DNA of 64,000 nt from Mesorhizobium shangrilense (GCF_040537815.1 NZ_JBEWSZ010000001.1:2542001-2606000), one strand, 5' to 3'. Shown: positions 8,689-17,690, numbered from the stretch's first letter. Translations and numbers: made by a program. Notes: generated from the letters alone by a model not told the origin.

Positions 8689-9659
8689 TCGACGGCGACA
8701 CCGTGCACCGCGTGCTGGACTATCCTGGTCTCGTCGCGGCCCTGCGGCGCGCTCACGACGCAGGCATGCCGGATGCTCGTGAGATGTTCATGGAAGAGCC
8801 CGACGGCAAAAACCGTGGCCGCGGCTTGATCATACTTCCGGCATGGAGTGCGGGCGGCATGCTTGGCGTGAAGCTCGTCACCATTTTCCCCGGCAATCCA
8901 GTGGCCGAACCGCCATTGCCTGCCAACCAGGGCCTCTACGTGGCCTTTGACGGAGAAACCGGCGCCCCGGTCCTCATCGCCGATGGCACCGCACTGACGC
9001 TGCGCAAAACCGCTGCCGATTCCGCTCTCGGCGTCGATCTGCTGGCGTGTCACGATGCGGCCAGCCTGCTCATGGTGGGTGCCGGCGCGCTTGCGCCGCA
9101 TGTCATTGCGGCAATTGTCAGCGTCCGGCCATCGATCCGCGACGTCTGGGTCTGGAACAGAACCGCGGCAAATGCGCAGAGCCTGGCGCGGGCCATCCGG
9201 ATCGAAGGTGTTTCCGTCAGAGCCGTGGAAAATCTCGAAGCAACGCTCCCCCATGCCGATATCGTCTCAAGCGCCACGATGGCGACGGAGCCGCTGATCC
9301 GTGGCAACCTCCTCAAGGCAGGTTGTCATGTTGATCTGGTCGGCGGGTGGAATGCGCAGATGCGCGAAGCCGACGACGACGTGATCCGCCGGGCGACGAT
9401 TTTCGCGGACACGCGCGCCCTCTGCCGCGACTGCGGTGATTTTCTGCAGCCGGTCACACGCGGCCTGATGCGATGGGAAGATATCAAAGCCGATCTCTTC
9501 GAGCTTTGCTCAGGATCAAGAGAGGGGCGGGTCTCGCCTGACGAAATCACACTTTTCAAGAATTCGGGCGGCGGTCATCTCGACCTTTTCGTCGCGGAAG
9601 AACTCATGAGAAGGCTGCAGGCGGAGTCTCGCGCGAATACGCCGGCTATGCAGGCGTAA
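8679..9659 (+). CDS. Ornithine cyclodeaminase/mu-crystallin family protein
   Basis: 326-aa NAD(P)-dependent enzyme of the ornithine cyclodeaminase/mu-crystallin/ketimine reductase family. It has the N-terminal substrate domain (LPAWSAGGMLGVKLVTIFPGN), Rossmann region (LLMVGAGALAPHVIAAI) and the family pattern VSSATMATEPLI. Members cyclise ornithine to proline, reduce cyclic imines, or dehydrogenate N-carboxyalkyl amino acids, so the exact reaction is open. GGAG lies five bases before the ATG, inside the end of the GlpD-like gene. It is the last intact gene of the TetR-led operon and could process a cyclic imine or proline-like intermediate. Confidence 0.9.
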   Translation: MRLIDGDTVHRVLDYPGLVAALRRAHDAGMPDAREMFMEEPDGKNRGRGLIILPAWSAGGMLGVKLVTIFPGNPVAEPPLPANQGLYVAFDGETGAPVLIADGTALTLRKTAADSALGVDLLACHDAASLLMVGAGALAPHVIAAIVSVRPSIRDVWVWNRTAANAQSLARAIRIEGVSVRAVENLEATLPHADIVSSATMATEPLIRGNLLKAGCHVDLVGGWNAQMREADDDVIRRATIFADTRALCRDCGDFLQPVTRGLMRWEDIKADLFELCSGSREGRVSPDEITLFKNSGGGHLDLFVAEELMRRLQAESRANTPAMQA

Positions 9660-9688
9660 CCTCCAGACACATCGAAAGGACATCAGAC

Positions 9689-9805
9689 ATGTCACAGGCT
9701 CCTAGACTCGTGTCACCAAGGGAGCGCTACAGTTGTCAAAGAGCAAAAACTCTGACCGAATTGAACCCTACATGTCAGCGCTATGGATCGCTATGGCTCT
9801 CATAA
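9689..9805 (+). pseudogene. 38-codon reading frame after the catabolic operon, possible gene stump
   Basis: An ATG at 9689 is preceded eight bases upstream by AAAGGA, as good a ribosome site as any in the operon, and begins MSQAPRLVSPRERY before stopping after 38 codons at 9805. It lies 29 bp after the cyclodeaminase-like gene, where a further operon gene would be expected. After the first dozen codons the sequence no longer resembles the operon in base use. I read it as the 5' end of a gene whose body was lost by recombination, but a genuine small protein cannot be excluded. No family is recognised. Confidence 0.4.
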
Positions 9806-9845
9806 TGGTAGCTGGCTATTTCCCTCGCCCCTTCACTCGGCAGAA

Positions 9846-10670
9846 CTAGCGTCGGCTCCAAGCGCTACCGATCACTCCCCTGGTGGCGCTGATGCCGAGC
9901 GGGGATATTGTCTCTATGTCTTCAATAGTTCGTAGGATCCCATAGTGGTCGATCTTCTCGGGATAGCACCCAGGCTCGATTCCAAAGCCATAGAAGACAG
10001 TAAATATGTGATTCCTTGTATGAGAATCGTCCTCGTCGAATGTCACCACCAGAAGGCTGTTGTGCTTCTTTGACCAATTGGCATAGCCACCAAGGTGAGT
10101 TTTCAGCCAAGTGTCACCCTGCTTTATCGTGCCATCATGCATGTCGTCTATGAGATTGGGGATCACGAAACTAACGGCCGGTAGCTTTGCGTAGTCGAGA
10201 GGGAAGTCAGTCAATGGTTTCTCAAATTCCTTCGCGTCCGAAAAGGATTCCCAAGGATTGTGTTTTCGTGGCGATCCAGCCTCGACATATCCTGCAAAGG
10301 TTTTGCCGTGGGAACGAAGGCGACTTGCCAAGTTCGGTGCCACAACCACGTGCTCACCATCGTCATGGATGTTTTGCGTCGAGCCGCTGAAGAGCGCGAA
10401 GTAATTAGGTTGGCTGGGATGGGCGACCGCATAGGACTGGTCGAACACGGCGCCGCCCTTTGATAACTCGTTCAAATAGGCAGCTGCCTCGGCTTGAAAA
10501 ATCTGAGCGAACGAGTGGTTCTCCATGATGACGACAACGACATGGTCGTATTTCGGGGGCGTCCTTGACGAGGCGGCAGTCATAGGTGCCGTGCTCAGCA
10601 CAATGCTGGCTACCAGGAAAACCATGACAGAGAACCGCTGAAGTACCGTGTATCCATTTTGATCGCGCAT
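9846..10670 (-). CDS. Secreted phosphoesterase (acid phosphatase/phospholipase C-like family)
   Basis: 274-aa exported protein: residues about 10-38 form a signal peptide (FLVASIVLSTAPMTAASS), followed by phosphoesterase-family motifs VVVIMENHSFAQIF, HPSQPNYFALFSGST and VVTFDEDDSHTRNH. The Glu-Asn, Ser/Thr and Asp residues are where metal-dependent enzymes of this alkaline-phosphatase-like superfamily bind metal and phosphate. The ATG at 10670 is preceded by GGGAG at seven bases; the frame extends to 10739 without a better start. The gene and its flanks look less GC-rich than neighbours, and it stands alone between the catabolic operon and smc, suggesting acquisition. Substrate unknown. Confidence 0.85.
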   Translation of the reverse strand: MRDQNGYTVLQRFSVMVFLVASIVLSTAPMTAASSRTPPKYDHVVVVIMENHSFAQIFQAEAAAYLNELSKGGAVFDQSYAVAHPSQPNYFALFSGSTQNIHDDGEHVVVAPNLASRLRSHGKTFAGYVEAGSPRKHNPWESFSDAKEFEKPLTDFPLDYAKLPAVSFVIPNLIDDMHDGTIKQGDTWLKTHLGGYANWSKKHNSLLVVTFDEDDSHTRNHIFTVFYGFGIEPGCYPEKIDHYGILRTIEDIETISPLGISATRGVIGSAWSRR

Positions 10671-10752
10671 GACATATCTCCCACTCTTAGTCCCAGTCGC
10701 GCACGGGTGCGCCGCATCGGCGGGACGAAAAATGCGCATCTATACGCGCCGA

Positions 10753-10764
10753 GACCAATTGGTC
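10753..10764. promoter_or_regulatory. 12-bp perfect palindrome upstream of the phosphoesterase gene
   Basis: GACCAATTGGTC is perfectly self-complementary and lies about 83-94 bases upstream of the phosphoesterase ATG. A TTGACA hexamer on the minus strand (10767-10772) is next to it, but no matching -10 box at normal spacing was found. It may be a regulator site. The remainder of 10671-10947 contains no gene that I can support. Confidence 0.3.
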
Positions 10765-10915
10765 GTTGTCAACTATTCTTTGCCAGGATCCGGCAGCCGC
10801 CATCTTCTCGAAGAAGCGCCAGAGGTGGAGCTGCAATCAAGATGCCCGGCATCGCGGTTGCCGCCGCGAAAGAGGAGCAATTCCGGCCGAGATCATTTTA
10901 GGAACTTCGCGTCAA

Positions 10916-10930
10916 CTCAACAAAGTTGAG
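10916..10930 (-). terminator. Small hairpin downstream of smc
   Basis: CTCAAC-AAA-GTTGAG, a perfect 6-bp stem with a 3-base loop, begins 17 bases after the smc stop codon in the direction of transcription. It lacks a T-tract, so termination strength is doubtful. Confidence 0.3.
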
Positions 10931-10947
10931 ATCCGATTTGAAGCACC

Positions 10948-13900
10948 TCAGCTCGCCTCGCGCATGGCCTCGGCGGCCTGCAGGTCGACCGACACGAGTT
11001 GGCTCACGCCTTGCTCGGCCATGGTCACCCCGAACAGCCGGTTCATCCGTGCCATGGTGATCGGGTTGTGGGTGATGATGACGAAACGCGTCTCGGTGGT
11101 CCTGGCCATTTCGTCCATCAGATTGCAGAACCGCTCGACATTGTGATCGTCGAGCGGAGCATCGACTTCGTCGAGCACGCAGATCGGCGCGGGGTTGGTG
11201 AGGAAAACGGCGAAGATCAGCGACATCGCCGTCAACGCCTGCTCGCCACCCGAGAGCAGCGTCATCGTCTGCGGCTTCTTGCCGGGCGGCCGGGCAAGGA
11301 TTTCCAGGCCGGCCTCGAGCGGATCGTCGGACTCGATCAGCTGCAGTTCGGCCGTACCGCCGCCAAACAGATGCGAGAAGAGCCGCTGGAAATGGCCGTT
11401 GACCACATCGAAGGCGGCTAGAAGCCTTTCGCGGCCTTCACGGTTGAGGCTCTGGATTGCCTGCCGCAGCTTGCGGATGGCCTCGATGATATCCTCGCGC
11501 TCGGATACGATGGCCTCAAGCCGATCCGAAAGCTCCTTCTGCTCCTCCTCGGCGCGCAGATTGACGGCGCCGAGCCGTTCGCGCTCGATCTTCAGCCGGT
11601 CCAGCTGGCGTTCGATCTCGCCCATTTCGGGCATCGGGCTGTCGGCTTCGAGACCGGTGTGGCGAATGACGAGGTGCGGCGGCGTGTTCAGCGTTTCCTG
11701 GATACGCGCTTCGACCTCCAGCCGCCTTTCGTCGGCGGCGGTCAGCCGCTCTTCGGCGCGGACACGTGTCTCGCGCGCCTCGGCGAGCGACTGGATCGCC
11801 GATATAGCGGCCTTGTCCAGTTCGGACTGCTTGTTCTCGGCCTCCTGCAGGCGATCTCCCGCCGATTTGCGCAGCGCCTCGGCCTCGGTCAACTGCGACA
11901 GCAGGGCGCGCCGCTTGGCGTCGATCTCATCAGGCGCATCGGCAAGCCGCTCACGCTCGGCTTCGGCCTCGGCCCTGCGCTCGCCAAGCGCCTCGATCTG
12001 CGTCGAGGCGTTCTCGGCGCGCTCCAGCCAGTTGCGGCGCTCCGCGCCAATGGCGTCGAGCCTACGCATGCGCGCCTCGGCCTCGCGCCGCAGCCCTTCG
12101 TGAACCGCGCGTGCATCGGCAAGGCCTGCGCGATCACCCGCGACATTGGCGGCCGACTGTTCGAGCTGCAATTGCAGATCGCCGAGATCGGGGGCGCTCT
12201 GCAGCAGCATTTCCGCCTCGGCGAACGCCGCCGACGTCTCTTCGTGGCTATCGACGATGCGCGCGCGCGCTTCTTCAAGCGCCGCACGCCGGCTCGACAA
12301 TTCACCGCCGGCTTTTTCAGCCTGAGCCAGCACGGTGCGGGCCGCGTCCAGGCCATGCTGGGCGTCGCGCGCGGCCTGCCGGGCATTGCGCTCGGCTTCG
12401 CTGATCTGGCGAAGCGCCAGCTCGGCGCGCGCAAGCGCTCCTTCGGCATCGCGCAGGACATGCGTCGCCTGGACCGCTTCCGCATCGAGTTCGGCTAGTC
12501 GGTTCTTCTGCGCCAGCCGCTGCGCGGCGGCGGTCGGCGCGTCGGCGCTGGCGGTGAATCCGTCCCAGCGCCAGAGCGCACCCTCTCGAGTGACCAGCCG
12601 CTGACCCGGCGAGAGCAAGGCCTGGAGCCGTGATCCGTCCCCGGCCTCCACGATGCCTATCTGCGCCAATCGGCGAGCCAGTTGCGAGGGCGCGCGAACC
12701 ACGCTCGCGAGGCTCCTGATGCCCTGCGGCAGAGCAGCGTCGCCGGGTTGAATTTCGCTTTGCCCCCAATGCACGGGCGCGCTGCGGTCAAGCGGAACGT
12801 CGAGGTCCTCACCAAGGGCGGCACCCAGCGCCGTCTCGAAGCCACGTTCGACGCTGATCTGCTCCAGAACGGAGGGAAAAAGGTCCCCGCTGGCGGCATT
12901 CAGAATCTTGGCCAGCGTGCGCGCCTCGGTCTCTATGCCAGCCAGCTCCGCCTTGGCGTCCTGAACCGGCGGACGGGCCGCACTTTCGGCGGCGCGTGCC
13001 TCGATAACCGCCTCTTCGGTCTCGAAGACAGCTGCTTCGGACTCTTCAAGCAAGGCCATTGCCTGTTCAACCAGCACCCGCTTCTCGGCGGGATCGGGCA
13101 GGCCGGCGATCCGGGAAACGATGTCGGACAGTTCCCGGTCAAGTTCGGCAAGCTGGCGCGCGAAGCGGTCGCGGCGCTCGGCGGTTTCACGCAGCGAGCG
13201 CTCGATCTGATTGCGCGAGGCAGCGGCCTCGGCGCGTTCCGCCGTCAATGCAGAGAGTTTCGTTTCACTTGCGGAAAGCGTCGAGGCCGCCTGTTCGAAG
13301 GCGGCCCTGGTGGTGGCTTCGCGTTCCGCGGCTCCGGAATTTTCGGAATTGAGCGAGGCCTCCTCCATACGAAGCCGCTCGAGAATGTCCGCGTTGTCGC
13401 GGACCATGCGCTCCTCACGGGCAATGTCGCCATCCAGTTGCTGCAGCCGGCGGTCCAGTTCCGCCTGGCGGGCTCGGATGCGGCCGGCCTCCTCTTCGAT
13501 CTGCGCCTTGGCGATCGACAGGCGCTGGAAAGCAGCGGCGGCGGCGGCTTCCGCGTCGCGCAGATCCGGCAGCCGATGCGCGCTGATGCCCTGCTCCCTG
13601 GCCGCGTTCATCTGGGATGCGGCGCGGTCGCCAACCAGCGCGGTCGCAATGGCCAGCGCCGAACGCGCCTCGCCTTCCTGCGTCTTGGCCAGCGTCCAGC
13701 GCAGATGCAGGAGCGTCGCCTCGGCCTTGCGGATATCGGCGGACAGGTTCTTGAAGCGCGAGGCCTGGCGCGCCTGGCGCTTCAGGCTTTCGATCTGGCT
13801 TTCCAGTTCGCCGACGACGTCGTCCAGCCGTTCAAGGTTCTGCTCGGCCGCCTTCAGCCGCAGCTCGGCCTCATGACGGCGCGTGTGCAGGCCGGAAATG

Positions 13901-14406
13901 CCGGCCGCTTCTTCCAGCAATGCCCGGCGCGCCTGCGGCTTTGCCTGGATGAGTTCGCCGATGCGGCCCTGCCCGACCATCGAAGGCGACCGTGCACCGG
14001 TCGACTGGTCGGCGAACAGCAGCTGGACATCCTTGGCGCGGGCTTCCTTGCCATTGATACGATAGACCGAACCCGCCTCGCGCTCGATACGGCGCGATAC
14101 CTGCAGCTCATCCGCATCGTTGAAGGCGGCGGGCGCGGTACGGTCGGCGTTGTCGAGGAAAAGCGTGACTTCGGCCGTATTGCGGGCCGGACGTGTCCCC
14201 GATCCGGAAAAGATCACGTCGTCCATGCCCGAGGCACGCATGTTCTTGTATGAGCTTTCGCCCATCACCCAGCGCAGAGCCTCGACGAGATTCGACTTGC
14301 CGCAGCCATTGGGCCCGACGATGCCCGTCAGGCCGCGCTCGATGACAAATTCGCCAGGTTCGACGAAGGACTTGAAACCGAGGAGGCGAAGGCGCGAAAA
14401 TTTCAT
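10948..14406 (-). CDS. smc: Chromosome segregation protein SMC
   Basis: 1152-aa condensin ATPase that compacts and segregates the chromosome with ScpA/ScpB. The N-terminus has the Walker A motif (GIVGPNGCGKSN, about residues 28-39), long coiled coils on either side of a central hinge (about 490-640), and the C-terminal signature and Walker B (LSGGEQALTAMSL, ICVLDEVDAPLDDHN). Length is normal for bacterial SMC. It is followed upstream in genome terms by the DsbA-like gene on the same strand with a 117-bp gap that holds no gene. Identification is secure. Confidence 0.97.
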   Translation of the reverse strand: MKFSRLRLLGFKSFVEPGEFVIERGLTGIVGPNGCGKSNLVEALRWVMGESSYKNMRASGMDDVIFSGSGTRPARNTAEVTLFLDNADRTAPAAFNDADELQVSRRIEREAGSVYRINGKEARAKDVQLLFADQSTGARSPSMVGQGRIGELIQAKPQARRALLEEAAGISGLHTRRHEAELRLKAAEQNLERLDDVVGELESQIESLKRQARQASRFKNLSADIRKAEATLLHLRWTLAKTQEGEARSALAIATALVGDRAASQMNAAREQGISAHRLPDLRDAEAAAAAAFQRLSIAKAQIEEEAGRIRARQAELDRRLQQLDGDIAREERMVRDNADILERLRMEEASLNSENSGAAEREATTRAAFEQAASTLSASETKLSALTAERAEAAASRNQIERSLRETAERRDRFARQLAELDRELSDIVSRIAGLPDPAEKRVLVEQAMALLEESEAAVFETEEAVIEARAAESAARPPVQDAKAELAGIETEARTLAKILNAASGDLFPSVLEQISVERGFETALGAALGEDLDVPLDRSAPVHWGQSEIQPGDAALPQGIRSLASVVRAPSQLARRLAQIGIVEAGDGSRLQALLSPGQRLVTREGALWRWDGFTASADAPTAAAQRLAQKNRLAELDAEAVQATHVLRDAEGALARAELALRQISEAERNARQAARDAQHGLDAARTVLAQAEKAGGELSSRRAALEEARARIVDSHEETSAAFAEAEMLLQSAPDLGDLQLQLEQSAANVAGDRAGLADARAVHEGLRREAEARMRRLDAIGAERRNWLERAENASTQIEALGERRAEAEAERERLADAPDEIDAKRRALLSQLTEAEALRKSAGDRLQEAENKQSELDKAAISAIQSLAEARETRVRAEERLTAADERRLEVEARIQETLNTPPHLVIRHTGLEADSPMPEMGEIERQLDRLKIERERLGAVNLRAEEEQKELSDRLEAIVSEREDIIEAIRKLRQAIQSLNREGRERLLAAFDVVNGHFQRLFSHLFGGGTAELQLIESDDPLEAGLEILARPPGKKPQTMTLLSGGEQALTAMSLIFAVFLTNPAPICVLDEVDAPLDDHNVERFCNLMDEMARTTETRFVIITHNPITMARMNRLFGVTMAEQGVSQLVSVDLQAAEAMREAS

Positions 14407-14523
14407 TCGCGCCGCCCCTCAGGCAGGTTCCGCAAGAATGTCCCACGGTTTTGCGTCAAGAAGCCGCGGGACAACGGAAAGCCGCGCGCGCCGAAGCGTT
14501 GCCGTGCCGGCGCTGCCGAAACG

Positions 14524-15252
14524 TCAGAGCAGAGGGTCGATGATGGCCGACATTTCCTCAATCGACATCGCACCTTTGTAGGTCTTTCCGTTGATAAAGA
14601 AGGTCGGTGTCGAGTCGACCTTGAATTCATTGGCGCCACGCTTCTGAACCGATCTCACATCGTCCAGAAGTTTCTGGTCCGTCAAGCAGGCTTCGAACGA
14701 CTCCTGTGTAAAACCGGCAAGCTTCGAGATTTGCAGCAGCGCATCCTTGGTGTTTGACACACCAACCCAGTTGGCCTGCTGCTTGAACAGCACGTCCACC
14801 ATCGGGAAATAATTATCCTTGGCGCAGCGCGCCAGCATGAAACCGGCTTCCGCGCTCGGGTCGAACGGGAATTCGCGCAGAATGTAGCGCGCCTTGCCGG
14901 TGTCGATGTATTTGGTCTTGAGCGCCGGGAACGTGGTCTCGGCGAAATGCGCGCAATGCGGGCAGGTCATCGAGGCGTATTCAACGATGGTGACCTTCGC
15001 GTCGTCCTTGCCGAGCTGCTTGTCGGGCAAGGCACCTGGCTTCAGCAGTTCCGCCATGTCCACCGTGCCCTGGGCCTCGGGCGCCTCGACGGCGGCCGGT
15101 GTAGCAGGCTTGGCCGGGGCCGCCGGCGCATCCGGCTTCACATCCGCGGCCTTGGCCTCATCGGCGGAGTCGCTGCATGCGGCGAGCAGGGCCACGGCCG
15201 GGATGGCGGCCAGCGAGGACAGGACGTTTCTACGAGACAAGGAACGGATCAT
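14524..15252 (-). CDS. DsbA-family thiol oxidoreductase, probable lipoprotein
   Basis: 242-aa exported thioredoxin-fold protein. The N-terminus has a twin-arginine-like SRRNVL followed by a lipobox (ALLAAC), then an Ala/Pro-rich linker (about 25-55) and the DsbA domain with active site CPHC in YASMTCPHCAHF. The cis-proline region is DSTPTFFINGKTYKG. It most likely catalyses disulfide formation or isomerisation in envelope proteins. The ATG at 15252 with AGGTGA upstream is preferred to a GTG at 15261. Linkage smc-dsbA-DUF721-mutY is, to my knowledge, common in Rhizobiales. Confidence 0.9.
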   Translation of the reverse strand: MIRSLSRRNVLSSLAAIPAVALLAACSDSADEAKAADVKPDAPAAPAKPATPAAVEAPEAQGTVDMAELLKPGALPDKQLGKDDAKVTIVEYASMTCPHCAHFAETTFPALKTKYIDTGKARYILREFPFDPSAEAGFMLARCAKDNYFPMVDVLFKQQANWVGVSNTKDALLQISKLAGFTQESFEACLTDQKLLDDVRSVQKRGANEFKVDSTPTFFINGKTYKGAMSIEEMSAIIDPLL

Positions 15253-15394
15253 ACGAATCACCTGAGAATGGTTGGATTTTGCAATGCAAAGGCTAGAAAA
15301 GGCGAGACTTGGCGCGAATTAAGGCATCGCTGTCCCCAATCCAATCGACAAACTTTACCCTGCCGATCACGAATACGCGATAGGGTGGCCAAGA

Positions 15395-15895
15395 CTACTG
15401 TTTCCTTTCGCCGATAAGGGTCGCGCCGAGCCGCTCCAGGGAGGCGCGCAAAGCATCATCCTCGACCTTTCCGACCGTGACCGACAGTTTTGACTTTTCG
15501 GCGGCGGTCAGTGGCCTGAGGGTTGGTTTAGGCCGCCCTTTTTCCGTCGCCATCGGCTTCTGCACGATCTTGATGCGGCCGATGGCGTTGAAGCCAAGGA
15601 AAGCGTTGACCCTGTTGATGATCTCGCCGGTTTCGTGCTGCAGGTGGAGTGCCGCCATGCCTTCGCAAGCAATGACCAGCACCGCCGGCTCGAACGGATC
15701 GTCCTCGTGCATGCGGCGCGGCCACTGGATCTTTTCGGGGCGCGAGCGGCTGGCGAGGCGAGGACCGGCGATCTCTTCCCATGACTGGACAAGGCCGATC
15801 GAGATACCGGCCCGTTTGCGCAGCACCGGATCCAGGATCAGCATCGAAAGATCGCCGACCGGGACGGGATTGCCGAACGTCCTTCTCCCTGCCAT
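15395..15895 (-). CDS. DUF721 / DciA-like protein
   Basis: 166-aa protein with the DUF721 core in residues about 15-110 (LSMLILDPVLRKRAG, ENIAGP-like EEIAGPRLASRSRPEKI, ALHLQHETGEIINRVNAFLG) and a basic Lys/Pro-rich linker after it. DUF721 includes DciA, the ancestral loader of the replicative helicase DnaB in bacteria lacking DnaC. Function here is by family only. The gene is divergent from mutY with only a few tens of bases between them. Confidence 0.85.
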   Translation of the reverse strand: MAGRRTFGNPVPVGDLSMLILDPVLRKRAGISIGLVQSWEEIAGPRLASRSRPEKIQWPRRMHEDDPFEPAVLVIACEGMAALHLQHETGEIINRVNAFLGFNAIGRIKIVQKPMATEKGRPKPTLRPLTAAEKSKLSVTVGKVEDDALRASLERLGATLIGERKQ

Positions 15896-15954
15896 GTACC
15901 TTCTCCAGCAAGACCTTCACCATGAATTACAGGCTAGGGCCAGTTCCCCGATCA

Positions 15955-17067
15955 ATGGCACCGCATGACCAGACCCGCAAGGCCGTCCATCGAGATAGCG
16001 ACGACATAGCATCACGGTTGCTCGGCTGGTATGACAAGCATCACCGCGACCTGCCATGGCGCGTCCCGCCGCGCGAGCTTGCGCGCGGTGCGCGACCCGA
16101 TCCCTACCGCGTCTGGCTTTCCGAGGTCATGCTGCAGCAGACCACGGTCGAAGCGGTGAAATCCTATTTCCGGGCTTTCCTGGAGAAATGGCCGACCGTC
16201 GATGCGTTGGCCGCGGCGCAAACCGAAGACGTCATGAAAGCCTGGGCCGGGCTCGGCTATTATTCCCGTGCACGCAATCTGAAGGCCTGCGCCGATATCG
16301 TCGCCCGGCGAGGCGACGGGTTCCCGGACACCGAAACGGGCCTCAGGGAATTGCCGGGCATCGGCGCCTATACGGCGGCGGCCATCGCCGCGATCGCCTT
16401 CGACCGTCCCGCCTCTGTCGTCGACGGCAATGTCGAGCGTGTCGTCTCCCGGCTGTTCTCGATCGCCACGCCGCTGACCGAGGCCAAGGGCGAAATACGT
16501 GTCCATGTCGAGCGCATGGTTCCTGCCGCAAGACCGGGCGATTTTGCCCAGGCGATGATGGATCTGGGCGCCACGATCTGCACGCCACGCCGGCCGCGCT
16601 GCATGCTTTGCCCGCTGCGCGAGGATTGCAGCGCGACCGTTTCAGGCGATCCCGAGCGCTTTCCGGTTCGTTTGCCCAAGGGCGAGAAGCCATCGCGACG
16701 CGGAGCCGCATTCGTCGCGGTCAGGAGCGACGGCGCCATCCTTTTGCGCAAGCGCGTGGAAAAGGGACTTTTGGGCGGCATGACCGAGGTGCCCACGACC
16801 AGCTGGACCGCCCGGACCGACGGGGCGACCACGGATGCCGCGGCCCCCTTCCCTGGCAACTGGCGGCTCGCCGGCAGCATCACGCATGTGTTCACGCATT
16901 TTGCGCTGGAACTCGATGTCTTCCACGCTCATGTGGGTGGCGACACGCCCGCCGGCCATTTCTGGTCGACGCCCGCTGAAATTTCAGGGGAAGCTCTACC
17001 CACTGTCATGAAAAAGGTAATCGAGGCAGCGATACCGGGCGCGACCAAGAAGCAGCGCCCGCATTGA
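15955..17067 (+). CDS. mutY: A/G-specific adenine DNA glycosylase MutY
   Basis: About 370 aa. Removes adenine mispaired with 8-oxoguanine. Visible features are WRVSPP-like DLPWRVPPREL, VMLQQTTVEAV with the catalytic Glu nearby, the helix-hairpin-helix LPGIGAYTAAAIAAIAF, catalytic Asp in SVVDGNVERV, the 4Fe-4S ligands C-x6-C-x2-C-x5-C (CTPRRPRCMLCPLREDC), and a C-terminal NUDIX-like domain (about 235-360) for 8-oxoG recognition. Start is uncertain: ATG at 15955 is chosen because the product then begins close to the usual N-terminus; an ATG at 15922 is in frame. Neither has a strong ribosome site. Confidence 0.93.
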   Translation: MAPHDQTRKAVHRDSDDIASRLLGWYDKHHRDLPWRVPPRELARGARPDPYRVWLSEVMLQQTTVEAVKSYFRAFLEKWPTVDALAAAQTEDVMKAWAGLGYYSRARNLKACADIVARRGDGFPDTETGLRELPGIGAYTAAAIAAIAFDRPASVVDGNVERVVSRLFSIATPLTEAKGEIRVHVERMVPAARPGDFAQAMMDLGATICTPRRPRCMLCPLREDCSATVSGDPERFPVRLPKGEKPSRRGAAFVAVRSDGAILLRKRVEKGLLGGMTEVPTTSWTARTDGATTDAAAPFPGNWRLAGSITHVFTHFALELDVFHAHVGGDTPAGHFWSTPAEISGEALPTVMKKVIEAAIPGATKKQRPH

Positions 17068-17078
17068 AGAGGACAAGC

Positions 17079-17690
17079 ATGACCGAGATTCGCCACATCG
17101 TTTTCGACATCGGCAAGGTGCTGGTTCATTACGATCCCAACATTCCCTTCAGCCGGCTGATTCCAGACGAGGAGGAGCGGAAATGGTTCTTCGACAATGT
17201 CTGCACGCATGAGTGGAACATCGAGCAGGACCGCGGCCGGACCTGGGAAGAGGCCGAGGCGCTGGCCATTGCCGATCATCCCGACCATGCGGAAAACATC
17301 CGTAATTTTCGTCGCCACTGGCACGAAATGGCGCCCCATGCCTATGACGACAGTGTCGCCATCATGGAGAAGCTGATCGATACCGGCCACGACGTGACGC
17401 TGCTGACCAACTGGGCGGCCGACACGTTCGTCGAGGCTCGCGGCCGCTTTCCGTTCCTGGACCGCCCGCGCGGCATCACGGTGTCCGCCGAAATCGGGCT
17501 GATCAAGCCAGATCGCAGGATCTACGACCATCACGTCGCTTCATTCGACCTCGATCCGGTAGCTTCGCTGTTCATCGACGACAGCCAGAAGAACGTAGAC
17601 GGCGCCAAGGCTGCCGGCTGGCAAGCGGTGCTGTTCACAGATGCCAGGACGCTTCAAGCGGACCTTGAACGCCTCGGAATCAAGGCGTGA
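17079..17690 (+). CDS. HAD-family hydrolase, YihX-like
   Basis: 203-aa haloacid dehalogenase-superfamily phosphatase. Motif I is FDIGKVLVHYDP (the second Asp of the usual DxD is Gly-Lys here, as in YihX-like members that read DxGNVL), motif II TLLTNWAADT, motif III KPDRRIYDHH and motif IV FIDDSQKNVDGAK. It follows mutY by 11 bp with GAAGAGGA before the ATG at 17079, so the two are co-transcribed. A TTG at 17064 is also in frame but lacks a ribosome site. Substrate probably a small sugar phosphate or nucleotide, unproven. Confidence 0.85.
   Translation: MTEIRHIVFDIGKVLVHYDPNIPFSRLIPDEEERKWFFDNVCTHEWNIEQDRGRTWEEAEALAIADHPDHAENIRNFRRHWHEMAPHAYDDSVAIMEKLIDTGHDVTLLTNWAADTFVEARGRFPFLDRPRGITVSAEIGLIKPDRRIYDHHVASFDLDPVASLFIDDSQKNVDGAKAAGWQAVLFTDARTLQADLERLGIKA

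Noticed and set aside
12682..14253. 523-codon plus-strand frame opposite smc
   Set aside because: Antisense shadow of the coiled-coil-coding smc gene.
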